Source of the DNA: Pseudomonas sp. MWU15-20650
GTDB taxonomy: Bacteria > Pseudomonadota > Gammaproteobacteria > Pseudomonadales > Pseudomonadaceae
Assembly: GCF_023242475.1 (NCBI RefSeq)
Contig: NZ_JALJFG010000049.1
Span: 1 to 37,146, forward strand
Direction: 5' to 3'
Length of the DNA stretch: 37,146 nucleotides
A model generated the notes under the pieces. That model saw only the letters and a list, made by a program, of their open reading frames with translations. It had not been told where the DNA came from and did no database searches. Positions 7,070 through 14,907 of this stretch are shown piece after piece; position 1 is the stretch's first letter; each line of letters begins with the position of its first letter. Made by a program: the position numbers and the translations under genes.

Positions 7070-9511
7070 GTGAAAACAGTATTGAGTTACCGTGACGGCG
7101 AAGCCGTGTCCGCCCCCCCCGCCAGCTCGACCGTGCCGCTGGTGTTGTTGCTGTGTGCACTGATGCCGGCCAAGGCTTGGGCCGACGACTCCAGTTCATC
7201 CGGCTTCGACGCCCAGACCTTGCATCAACGCGGCATTGATCCACAACTGGCCAGCCTGTTGCTGGCGACGCCGCGCTTCGCTGCCGGGCGGCATACCGTC
7301 AACCTGCGGGTCAACGGCCAACGACGTGGCCGCCAGGATGTGACCTTCGATCCAAACGGTAACCTGTGCATGGACCGTGCGTTGCTGGACGCTGCCAACC
7401 TGGTGATCCCCCGTGAAGCCGTGGGCTGTCACGACTTTCTCGCGCAGTATCCGCAAAGCCTGGTGGAACCGGACCCGGCAACGCTGACGGTATCGCTGGT
7501 GGTGCCCACCGAAGCCCTGCGCCCTGTGCAGCAGGATATCTCGGGGTATGAAACCGGCGGTTTTGCCGGGCTGCTCAACTATGACCTCAGCGGTTTTTAC
7601 AACCGTTTCGGCGATGACGCCAGCCGGTTTGGCTCGGCCAATACCGAAGCCGGGTTCAACGCCGGCGACTGGATCGTGCGCAGCCGCCAGGTGCAGACCT
7701 GGCAGGATGGGCTGTCGCGCAGCACACATCTGGAGGCCTACGCGCAACGGACCTTCGCCAGCCACCAAGCCGTGTTGCAGGCCGGGCAGATCAACCTCTA
7801 CAACCCGGTGCTGTCCGGTGCGCAGATCACCGGCGTGCAGGTGCTCACCGAGCATGCGCTTCAGGAACAGGGCCAGGGCGCACTGATCCAAGGCATCGCC
7901 AACAGCCCGGCGCAAGTGGAAGTGCGCCAGAACGGCGCGCTGATTCACTCCACCGTGGTGCCCGCCGGGCCCTTTACCTTGAACGATGTGCGCCGGTTGA
8001 ACACGCGTTCGGACGTCGAAGTCACGGTCAAGGAAAGCGTCGGCGGTGAACGGCGCTTCACCGTGCCGGCGGCCATGCTCGGGCTTGGGTTGCCGGCACC
8101 GGGTTACTCCGTGGCCGCGGGCCGGGTGCGCAATGTGGGCGACGCCAAAGGCGATGATCCATGGGTAATCAGTGGCGGCTGGACCGGTGCCCTGCACCCG
8201 CAGTTGACCCTGGGCACTGGCGTGCTGGCGGCCAGCGAGTACCGCTCGGTGGGCGCAAGCCTCGGCTGGTTGCCGTGGGTGGACAGTCAGCTTCAGCTGT
8301 CAACGCAACTGTCCAACACCCAGGCGCGAGAAAAGGTTTCCGGCGTACAGAGCGATCTTTCCTGGTCTCAACGCCTGGGCGAACAATGGTCGATCAGTGC
8401 TGCCAACTCCTGGCGCAGCATCGGCTACCGCGAGTTGGAAGAGAGCACCTACACGCGCGACGACAGCAATCGCGACTCACGCTACCGCGACCAGCAAAGC
8501 CTCAACCTGGGCTGGTCGCATCCGCTGCTGGGTGCGTTCAGCGCCGGGGTTTCGCGCTCGGCCAACTTCGCCGGCGACAGCAGCAGCCGTGCGTTGGCCT
8601 CCTGGGGCACGAGCATCGGCGCGGCGTCGTTGTCGGCCAGTGCCGAGTGGCAAATGGGCGGCAGCCAGCAACAGGACAACGCGGTGTACCTCACTATCAG
8701 CGTGCCGTTGGGCGAGAGTCGCCGGCTACGTAGCTGGGTGCGTAATTCCGGCGGCGAGAACCGCACCGGCCTGGGCGTCACGGAACAGATCGATGACCAA
8801 CTCAGCTATCGCGTCAGCGCCGAACACGACAGCAGCGACCATCAAGTGGAAACCACCGTAGGTGTGTCGGCACTGCCGCGCTACAGCCAGCTCGACGTGA
8901 GCTACAGCCGCTCCGATGCCGAGCGCTCCAGCTATCAAGGCGGTGCACGCGGCGGTGTGGTGCTGCACGGCGACGGCGTGACCTTTTCACCCTACCCAGT
9001 GCGCGATACCTTCGCCCTGGTGTCGGTGGGCGACATGAGCGGCATCAAACTCAGCACGCCCAGCGGCCCAGTGTGGACCGATTGGCAAGGCCAGGCCGTG
9101 GTGCCGCAAGTCGCCGCTTACGGCCGCAGCCCAGTGGAAGTGCAAACCCGCTCGCTGCCACGCAATGCCGATATCAACAACGGTTTGGCGATGATTTCGG
9201 CCGGGCGTGGCGCCGTGGACAAGGTAGAGTTCGGCGTCGGCCTGACCCGTCGCGTGCTGCTTACCGTCAGTACCGACCAGGGTACACCGCTGCCTGCGGG
9301 CGCCTCCGTCAGCAGTGCCAGTGGTGAGTTCGTGACCTTGGTGCAGGACGGCAGCCAAGTGTTTCTACCCAATGTGCTGGATCAACCCACCCTGTGGATA
9401 ACCATGCCCCAAGGCGGCCGTTGCGAGCTGCGCTACGAACTGCCGGAGAAGGCCGATCCCTCAGTGTACTTCGAAACTGCGCCTGCACGTTGCAACATAC
9501 CCGGAGGATGA
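7070..9511 (+). CDS. Outer-membrane fimbrial usher
   Basis: 813 residues, near the usual usher size of about 800-850. Signal peptide with core TVPLVLLLCALMP and cleavage after AWA (residue 38). The N-terminal periplasmic domain contains FDAQTLHQRGIDPQL and GRHTVNLRVNGQRRG; a long beta-barrel region follows with alternating patterns such as GDWIVRSRQVQTWQDG, a plug-like segment with QVEVRQNGALIHSTVVPAGPF, and a C-terminal domain with a Cys pair (785 and 808). It would form the secretion pore that orders subunits into a pilus. The start is a GTG with no strong ribosome binding site; another GTG at 7106 is an alternative. A 127-base gap separates it from the chaperone gene. It overlaps slightly with the next start region. 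Confidence 0.92.
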   Translation: MKTVLSYRDGEAVSAPPASSTVPLVLLLCALMPAKAWADDSSSSGFDAQTLHQRGIDPQLASLLLATPRFAAGRHTVNLRVNGQRRGRQDVTFDPNGNLCMDRALLDAANLVIPREAVGCHDFLAQYPQSLVEPDPATLTVSLVVPTEALRPVQQDISGYETGGFAGLLNYDLSGFYNRFGDDASRFGSANTEAGFNAGDWIVRSRQVQTWQDGLSRSTHLEAYAQRTFASHQAVLQAGQINLYNPVLSGAQITGVQVLTEHALQEQGQGALIQGIANSPAQVEVRQNGALIHSTVVPAGPFTLNDVRRLNTRSDVEVTVKESVGGERRFTVPAAMLGLGLPAPGYSVAAGRVRNVGDAKGDDPWVISGGWTGALHPQLTLGTGVLAASEYRSVGASLGWLPWVDSQLQLSTQLSNTQAREKVSGVQSDLSWSQRLGEQWSISAANSWRSIGYRELEESTYTRDDSNRDSRYRDQQSLNLGWSHPLLGAFSAGVSRSANFAGDSSSRALASWGTSIGAASLSASAEWQMGGSQQQDNAVYLTISVPLGESRRLRSWVRNSGGENRTGLGVTEQIDDQLSYRVSAEHDSSDHQVETTVGVSALPRYSQLDVSYSRSDAERSSYQGGARGGVVLHGDGVTFSPYPVRDTFALVSVGDMSGIKLSTPSGPVWTDWQGQAVVPQVAAYGRSPVEVQTRSLPRNADINNGLAMISAGRGAVDKVEFGVGLTRRVLLTVSTDQGTPLPAGASVSSASGEFVTLVQDGSQVFLPNVLDQPTLWITMPQGGRCELRYELPEKADPSVYFETAPARCNIPGG

Positions 9512-9516
9512 TCGCC

Positions 9517-10656
9517 ATGCCCGTCACACCTTATATGCGTCTACTGTGCCTGTGGCTGTTGATCGGCGTCGCCGGCACGGCCCAGGCCGTGGAAGAGTGC
9601 CAACTGAACGTCAGCGAACCGCTGGTGGATTTCGGCCTGATGAGCCGCCTGGCACAAACCGACAGCGCACCACAACGCCTGCTGGGCGAGCGACGCCTGA
9701 GCGTGACCGTCAACTGCCCGCACGCTGAAGACTTCAACCTGTTCTACCGCGCCCTGGCCGCCGGCCCACAGCGCCTGCAATTTACCGCACACGGCCGCTA
9801 TGCCATCGAAGTCAGCAACGCCGTGCTCGACGGTCGCGCTGTAGAACTGGGTTTACTGCCCGCCGCAGGCCAGGCGCCCGTGGTCAACGGCAGCGTGCTG
9901 GAATGGCGTCCCGGCCACGGTATAGCACCGGTCGAGCAAGGTACGGTGGTCACGGGCAAAACCCTGTCGCTGCAACTGACCTTGCGCGCTTGGGCCGACC
10001 TCGCCGCCACACAGGTGCGCGATGCCACCACCTGGGAAACCACCGGCATGGTGTACGGTACGCGGCACGGGCGTTACCGGGAACTGACACTGCGCGCCCA
10101 CTTTGCGCCAATCGCCTGCCTGCCATCGCTGTCGGATCACGGCGTGGTGGACTATGGCACCTTGTACGCCAAGGATTTGAGCGCCACCAACGAAACGCCG
10201 TTGCCCACCCGCACCCTGCGCCTGAGCGTGACCTGCGACGCGCCGATCCGCTTTGCCCTGCGCATGAAAGACAACCGCGACGGTTCGGCCACCGGCGGCA
10301 CAGATGAAACATCGTATGGCCTGGACCTGGACGCCAGCCGCAACAAGATCGGGCGATTTTACCTGACCATCGACCCGGCGGAATTCAGCGCCGACACCCT
10401 TCCCACGCTGTACCGCACTGACTCCACCAGCAATGGCGTGGCCTGGAGCAGTTCCACCGCGCGGCAAATCCCGATGGCCGCCGACAGCATCATGGGCTTT
10501 ACCGACAAAACCGGCGTTACCACTGGGCCCGTCGCCCTGCAAACCCTGACCGGCACGATGCGCATCAAGACTTACCTGGCGCCCATGCAAAGCCTGGACC
10601 TGCGCGACGTGGTGCATATCAACGGTTCCGGCACGCTCGAAATCGTCTACCCCTGA
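9517..10656 (+). CDS. Two-domain pilin-like protein, possible tip subunit/adhesin
   Basis: 379 residues with a signal peptide ending AQA (residue 24). The N-terminal domain (about 25-195) has its own pilin-like pattern, Cys28, LVDFGLMSRL, Cys67 in LSVTVNC. The C-terminal domain (about 196-379) is a DUF1120-type unit with Cys201, GVVDYGTLYAKDL, Cys240 and a last strand NGSGTLEIVYP. Two-domain subunits encoded next to the usher are often pilus tip adhesins, so that is the suggested role; the N-terminal domain is not one I recognise as a known lectin. Start 9517 is chosen because GGAGG lies 9 bases upstream; the ATG at 9508 overlaps the usher stop and sits directly on that GGAGG. Confidence 0.8.
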   Translation: MPVTPYMRLLCLWLLIGVAGTAQAVEECQLNVSEPLVDFGLMSRLAQTDSAPQRLLGERRLSVTVNCPHAEDFNLFYRALAAGPQRLQFTAHGRYAIEVSNAVLDGRAVELGLLPAAGQAPVVNGSVLEWRPGHGIAPVEQGTVVTGKTLSLQLTLRAWADLAATQVRDATTWETTGMVYGTRHGRYRELTLRAHFAPIACLPSLSDHGVVDYGTLYAKDLSATNETPLPTRTLRLSVTCDAPIRFALRMKDNRDGSATGGTDETSYGLDLDASRNKIGRFYLTIDPAEFSADTLPTLYRTDSTSNGVAWSSSTARQIPMAADSIMGFTDKTGVTTGPVALQTLTGTMRIKTYLAPMQSLDLRDVVHINGSGTLEIVYP

Positions 10657-10681
10657 GCCATCAATACAAGGAGTCTGCCCC

Positions 10682-11326
10682 ATGAAAAGCCGCATCCTTC
10701 CCAGCCTGTTGCTACTGGCTTGCACGCCTGCCGCACTGGCCGCCTCGACAGTGGACCTGAGCGTCAAAGGCCAGATCACGCCCTCCGCCTGCTTGCCGCA
10801 GTTCCCCGGCGGCGCCCTGATCGACTACGGCAAAATCGCCCAACAAGACCTGAACCTGGAGACAGCCACGCGCCTTCCCCTGAAAACGCTGAATGTCGGC
10901 ATTGTCTGCAATGGCCCTGTCCGATACGCCTTGCGCATGCGCGACAATCGTGATGGTTCGGCCATGGTCAATAGCGAGATTTACTACGGACTGGGGTTCG
11001 ATGCCAGCGGCAACCGCCTGGGTGTCTACTCGATGACCTTCGACCCAAAGCAAATCCAGGCCAGCAACACCGCGCAGGTCTATGGCACCGAGTCCACCAC
11101 CGGGGGCCTGGCGTGGCGCACGTCCAACCTGAACCCTATCGATATCGGCTCCAGAAGCTACCTGGGTTTTACCGCAGTGGAGGGCAGTGTCAGCGGACCT
11201 ACCGCCCTTGGCATATTGGGGGGCAACGTCACAGTGCAGACCGTGATCAATGCCCGCAAGAACCTCGACTTGAGCGTGGAAACCCCGCTCGATGGATCGG
11301 CCACGCTGGAGGTGGTCTATCTCTAG
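10682..11326 (+). CDS. DUF1120-type pilin-like subunit 7
   Basis: 214 residues with a signal peptide ending ALA (residue 20). The mature part begins ASTVDLSVKGQITPSAC (Cys37), then LIDYGKIAQQDLNLE and Cys76 in NVGIVCN, and ends DGSATLEVVYL. It resembles the C-terminal half of the preceding two-domain protein (RFALRMKDNRDGSA against RYALRMRDNRDGSA), so the two probably arose from one another. A clear AAGGAG precedes the start by 8 bases. It is the last gene of the cluster and its stop codon overlaps that of the convergent MFS gene in the shared ctag. Confidence 0.86.
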   Translation: MKSRILPSLLLLACTPAALAASTVDLSVKGQITPSACLPQFPGGALIDYGKIAQQDLNLETATRLPLKTLNVGIVCNGPVRYALRMRDNRDGSAMVNSEIYYGLGFDASGNRLGVYSMTFDPKQIQASNTAQVYGTESTTGGLAWRTSNLNPIDIGSRSYLGFTAVEGSVSGPTALGILGGNVTVQTVINARKNLDLSVETPLDGSATLEVVYL

Positions 11327-12588
11327 ACTTTCTCGCTGGTGACCTGTACGTAGCGCGCACGACCGGCGCCCAGGCCCGCGACAATCGCGCCCACACCGAT
11401 CACGGCGAAGATCCAGCCGATAGCGGCCCAGCTGCCGGTCCAGTCATGCACCAGGCCGACCGCAAACGGGCCCATCGACGCCAGGGTGTAACCAATGCCT
11501 TGGGCCATGCTCGACAGGTTGGCGGCCACATGGGCATCGCGCGAGCGCAACACGATCAAGGTCAACGCCAGGCTGAAAGTGCCGCCCTGACCCAGGCCCA
11601 GCAGGATCGCCCATCCCCACAAACCGTCCAGCGGTGCATACAGGCAACCAAACAGACCGCCAAGGGTCAACAACATCACCACCACGATCGCCAGGCGCTG
11701 GTCCTTGCCACGGGTGGCCAGCCACGGGGCGGCAAGGGAGCTGACCAGTTGCACGATGATCGAGCCTGACAGCGCCAACCCGGCTTGTGTGGCACTCAAG
11801 CCGCGCCCGATCAGGATCGACGGCAACCAGCCGAACACAATGTAGGCCAGGGACGATTGCAGGCCCATGTACAAGGTCACCTGCCAGGCCAGCGGGTCAC
11901 GCAGCAAGCCCTTGACCCGGTAAGCGGCCTGATGGGCGCCCTGCTTTTGCCCCACTTGCGGCAACCAGAGCAACGCCGCCAGCAACGCCGGGAAAACCCA
12001 GAACCCCAGGCCGATAGCCCAGCGGTCACTGAAGTACTGGCTCAGGGGCACTGTGGCCCCCGCGGCCAACGCGGCGCCTAAACACAACGCCATGGTGTAG
12101 ACACCGGTCATCGTGCCCGCCTGCTTGGCGAAGTCGCGTTTGACGATGCCCGGTAGCAATACACCGATGATGCCGATGCTCGCACCGGCGATCAGGCTGC
12201 CCGCGAACAACCCGACCTCACCCAAAGAACTGCGCAGGATGATACCGACGGCCAGGGTCAGCAGAATCCCCAGCACCACCCGTTCGGCGCCGAAACGTCG
12301 AGCCAGGATCGGCGCAGTCGGCGCGAACAGCCCCAGACACAGCACCGGCAAGGTGGTCAGCAGACCGGCCTTGGCGGCGGACAGTCCAAGGCTGGCGGAC
12401 ACCTCGCTGAGCAGCGGCGCCATGCTCGACAGCGCCGGGCGCAGGTTCAGCGCCACCAGGATCAGGCCCAGCAGTAACAGCCAGGGCCGTGTGACAAGCG
12501 CTGGCGTGTGTTGCACCACATCGTCGTCAGCTTCGGCGTCGATCAGCAGTTCTTCGAGTTCGGTTGTACGTTTGGCTTCAAGGTTCAT
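11323..12588 (-). CDS. MFS transporter, CynX/NimT family
   Basis: 421 residues with about twelve predicted membrane spans, for example LLLLGLILVALNLRPALSS and AGLLTTLPVLCLGLFAPTAPI near the N terminus. The motif NLRPALSSMAPLL followed by LGLSAAKAGLLTTLPV is characteristic of the CynX/NimT group (cyanate and 2-nitroimidazole exporters in E. coli), which gives the family call; the substrate here is unknown. The start codon lies inside the end of the upstream GntR gene (11-base overlap), so the two are translationally coupled and the regulator probably controls this transporter. Inner membrane. Confidence 0.87.
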   Translation of the reverse strand: MNLEAKRTTELEELLIDAEADDDVVQHTPALVTRPWLLLLGLILVALNLRPALSSMAPLLSEVSASLGLSAAKAGLLTTLPVLCLGLFAPTAPILARRFGAERVVLGILLTLAVGIILRSSLGEVGLFAGSLIAGASIGIIGVLLPGIVKRDFAKQAGTMTGVYTMALCLGAALAAGATVPLSQYFSDRWAIGLGFWVFPALLAALLWLPQVGQKQGAHQAAYRVKGLLRDPLAWQVTLYMGLQSSLAYIVFGWLPSILIGRGLSATQAGLALSGSIIVQLVSSLAAPWLATRGKDQRLAIVVVMLLTLGGLFGCLYAPLDGLWGWAILLGLGQGGTFSLALTLIVLRSRDAHVAANLSSMAQGIGYTLASMGPFAVGLVHDWTGSWAAIGWIFAVIGVGAIVAGLGAGRARYVQVTSEKV

Positions 12589-13237
12589 TGATCAACTGCC
12601 GGCAGAGGGATTTGGCGCGTTCCGGGTCCTGGTGTTCCACGGCGTCGAGCAGGGCGATGTGCAGGTCGAACACGGCTTGGCGACGTGGCGAGATGTTCAG
12701 GGTCTGGCGCAACTGCGCGCCGACAATCGCTGAAAAATACTGGTACAACTCGCTCAAGGCCGGGTTGTGCGCGGCGTCGACCAAGTGTTTGTGGAACACC
12801 AGATCGGCGCTGATATAGGCCTCCAAGTCACCGTGGTACAGCTCGGAACTGGCCTGCAGTGCCTCACGCAACCCGCATAGATCGTCCTCGGTACGGCGCA
12901 ACGCGGCCAGCCCAATGGCCTGCACTTCCAGAATCTGCCGCGTCTCCTGCGCCTGTTCCAAGGTGCAATGGGACAGTGCCCGCATCGTGCCTAGCGGGTC
13001 GGTCATCGAGCGTAAATAACTGCCGTCGCCCTGGCGGATCTCGACCATCCCGGAGAACGCCAGCACGCGCATGGCTTCGCGCACGGTATTGCGGCTGATA
13101 CCCAACTCGGCGGACAACTCGGGCTCGGTGGGCAGACGCTCGTCGATGGCCCAAACACCTTGGCTGATGCGCAGGCGCAGTTGCTCCAGAGCTTGGTCGA
13201 CAAGGGAGCGTTTTATCAGGGGAGTGATGTCTGTCAT
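12578..13237 (-). CDS. FadR-subfamily GntR transcriptional regulator
   Basis: 219 residues. The N-terminal winged helix (about 5-75) shows LPTEPELSAELGISRNTVREAMRVLAFSGMVEIRQGDGSYL, from which the GntR family is clear. The C-terminal FCD domain (about 90-215) has the DLVFHKHLVDAAHNPALSEL segment, whose Asp and His residues usually hold a metal ion next to the effector pocket. It would repress its own operon until a ligand, probably the substrate of the MFS protein, binds. A TTG start 21 bases upstream is in frame; the ATG at 13237 is preferred, although the ribosome binding site is weak. An inverted repeat 25 bases upstream is a candidate operator. Confidence 0.88.
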   Translation of the reverse strand: MTDITPLIKRSLVDQALEQLRLRISQGVWAIDERLPTEPELSAELGISRNTVREAMRVLAFSGMVEIRQGDGSYLRSMTDPLGTMRALSHCTLEQAQETRQILEVQAIGLAALRRTEDDLCGLREALQASSELYHGDLEAYISADLVFHKHLVDAAHNPALSELYQYFSAIVGAQLRQTLNISPRRQAVFDLHIALLDAVEHQDPERAKSLCRQLINEP

Positions 13238-13261
13238 GGGTTTTGCGCTTTCGCCCAATCA

Positions 13262-13278
13262 TAGGATGAATTTTCCTA
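13262..13278. promoter_or_regulatory. Candidate GntR operator upstream of the GntR-MFS operon
   Basis: tagga and tccta half-sites separated by 7 bases form an interrupted inverted repeat just upstream of the GntR start codon. Position suggests autoregulation; FadR-type regulators commonly bind short inverted repeats of this size. The sequence does not match a classic FadR site exactly. Confidence 0.35.
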
Positions 13279-13361
13279 CAGCCTATTCGGAGTCACCTAC
13301 AAAGACAACGCACTAGGGTTCCTAGGCAGGAAAAGGAGCAGTAGTTTCGATTGGTAAAATG

Positions 13362-13374
13362 ACCCTTAGAGGGT
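13362..13374. promoter_or_regulatory. ACCCT-N3-AGGGT palindrome, candidate MqsA-type operator
   Basis: accct, tag, agggt form a perfect interrupted palindrome 22 bases before the MqsA-like start codon. E. coli MqsA recognises AACCT-N3-AGGTT-like palindromes ahead of its own operon, as I recall, and this site is close to that. Autoregulation is inferred. Confidence 0.45.
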
Positions 13375-13396
13375 AATTGTTGAACTCGGGTGTCTT

Positions 13397-13813
13397 ATGG
13401 AAAAGTACACACCTCATTACGATTTGGTCAGCATCAACACACGCGGCATGATTCGCGCTATTCCTGACATTGCAGGCTGGGAATGCCAGGTCTGTCATGA
13501 AGTCGAATTCGATCACGACGACGACGACGACAGTGCAGAACGTTATTGCAAGGCCTCCGACCTCTTGCTGATCGACGCACGTAATCTGACACAGAAGAAC
13601 GCGGTGAAACCCTTGACCGTCCGCGGGCACAATGCATTTTCTCGCTACGAAAGGGCTGAGATTTTCCCGCCTGAACCGCTGTTCACACTTATGCGCCTGC
13701 TGGATAAGCACCCTCACCTGCTGGCCGAAATCGAGGCCCTCAATGTCGGCGAAGACCTGAACCGTCTGCTCATCGCAAAAGATGAGCAACAACTTGCGGC
13801 TCAAGCCTCCTGA
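13397..13813 (+). CDS. MqsA-like DNA-binding protein, orphan
   Basis: 138 residues. The C-terminal half matches MqsA antitoxins: LTQKNAVKPLTVRGHNAFSRYE (64-85) followed by LMRLLDKHPHLLAEIEAL, where Asn79 and Arg83 sit at the positions that read DNA in E. coli MqsA. The N-terminal zinc domain is reduced: only one CxxC (Cys30, Cys33 in WECQVCHEVEF) is present, and the first CxxC pair is missing. A run of acidic residues (39-45) follows. MqsA normally pairs with the RNase toxin MqsR; no such gene is next to it, so it may be a lone regulator. The start is ATG with a weak ribosome binding site. Nothing in the sequence reveals its targets beyond the palindrome upstream. Confidence 0.72.
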   Translation: MEKYTPHYDLVSINTRGMIRAIPDIAGWECQVCHEVEFDHDDDDDSAERYCKASDLLLIDARNLTQKNAVKPLTVRGHNAFSRYERAEIFPPEPLFTLMRLLDKHPHLLAEIEALNVGEDLNRLLIAKDEQQLAAQAS

Positions 13814-13834
13814 CAAACAATCAGCAGGCAAAAA

Positions 13835-14116
13835 ATAAACCCGGCGCCAGGCCTAATGCCAGTCCGTTAAGAAGGAACACTATCACTGTGGCGAGCGGGC
13901 TTGTTGTGGCGAGCGGGCTTGTCCCGCGTTGGGCTGCGTAGCAGCCCCAAAAGCTATCTGCGCGGAGTATCGTATACACCGCATTCGTCCTTCTTTGGGG
14001 GCGCTACGCGCCCCAACGCGGGCGGTGCGACGATTCGACAAGCCCGCTCGCCACCGGTTACCGGTTGCTCGTTCTAGCGCTTAACTGACTGGCATTGGGC
14101 GCCAGGCCGGGTTTAT
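13835..14116. repeat. Nested inverted-repeat element (MITE-like) with REP copies inside
   Basis: Outer arms at 13835-13871 and 14080-14116 are imperfect inverted repeats (about 30 of 37 positions match). Inside are REP-like units: a tandem pair at 13888-13923 and an inverted partner at 14037-14054, with cccgcgttggg at 13923-13933 opposed by its reverse complement at 14012-14022. Two small hairpins lie in the centre (13931-13947, 13998-14014). It fills most of the gap between the MqsA-like gene and aapP and has no coding frame of note. A non-autonomous mobile element or REP-derived palindrome is the likely origin. Confidence 0.65.
13888..13923. repeat. Tandem pair of REP units
   Basis: The 18-base unit gtggcgagcgggcttgtt is repeated head to tail, the copies differing only in the last base; the reverse complement of the unit appears at 14037-14054. 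The core gcgagcgggcttg is typical of Pseudomonas REP sequences. Confidence 0.75.
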
Positions 14117-14131
14117 CGTTTCAAACTTCGA

Positions 14132-14896
14132 TCAATGCAAAATCTGGCTCAAGAACAACTTGGTCCGCTCATTCTGCGGGTTGTCGAAGAAGTCATTCGG
14201 GGCCGCCTGTTCCACGATCTCGCCCTTGTCCATGAAGATCACACGGTTGGCCACGGTGCGCGCAAAGCCCATTTCGTGTGTCACGCACAACATGGTCATG
14301 CCGTCTTCGGCCAGGCCGATCATGGTGTCGAGTACTTCCTTCACCATTTCCGGGTCCAGCGCCGAGGTCGGTTCGTCGAACAGCATGATTTTCGGCTTCA
14401 TGCACAGGGCACGGGCGATGGCGACACGCTGTTGCTGACCACCGGACAGTTGCCCCGGGAACTTGTGCGCCTGCTCCGGAATGCGCACGCGCTCCAGATA
14501 GTGCATGGCGATCTCTTCGGCCTTGCGCTTGGGCATCTTGCGCACCCACATCGGCGCCAACGTGCAGTTCTGCAAGATGGTCAGGTGCGGGAACAGGTTG
14601 AAGTGCTGGAACACCATGCCGACTTCACGGCGGATCGCTTCGATCTGCTTGAGGTCGTTGGTCAGCTCCACGCCATCGACCACGATGCGGCCCTGCTGGT
14701 GCTCTTCCAGACGGTTGAGACAGCGGATGGTGGTGGACTTGCCCGAGCCGGAGGGTCCACACAGCACGATACGCTCGCCCTGCTTGACGTTGAGGTTGAT
14801 GTCTTTCAACACGTGGAACTGGCCGTACCACTTGTTGACGCCCTGCATCTGGATAATGCCTTCAGGGCTCACAGGCTGTTTGATTGCTTCGCTCAT
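14132..14896 (-). CDS. aapP: Amino-acid ABC transporter ATPase AapP
   Basis: 254 residues with all ABC signatures: Walker A GPSGSGKST, signature LSGGQQQR, Walker B IMLFDEPTSALDPE and the His switch in VTHEMGFA. The best match by context and length is AapP, the ATPase of the general L-amino-acid uptake system (HAAT family), which energises AapQM. The longest open frame starts 135 bases earlier inside aapM, but the ATG at 14896 has GGAGTTG just upstream and starts the family-typical N terminus MSEAIKQP. It is the last gene of the aapJQMP operon, 11 bases after aapM. Cytoplasmic side of the inner membrane. Confidence 0.95.
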   Translation of the reverse strand: MSEAIKQPVSPEGIIQMQGVNKWYGQFHVLKDINLNVKQGERIVLCGPSGSGKSTTIRCLNRLEEHQQGRIVVDGVELTNDLKQIEAIRREVGMVFQHFNLFPHLTILQNCTLAPMWVRKMPKRKAEEIAMHYLERVRIPEQAHKFPGQLSGGQQQRVAIARALCMKPKIMLFDEPTSALDPEMVKEVLDTMIGLAEDGMTMLCVTHEMGFARTVANRVIFMDKGEIVEQAAPNDFFDNPQNERTKLFLSQILH

Positions 14897-14907
14897 AACA
14901 ACAACTC

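Noticed and set aside
13279..13396. Possible remnant of an mqsR toxin gene upstream of the MqsA-like gene
   Set aside because: The space is too short and no MqsR-like translation is seen in any frame.
13888..13923. Tandem 18-base repeat as a possible CRISPR start
   Set aside because: Only two adjacent copies with no spacers; matches REP sequences instead.
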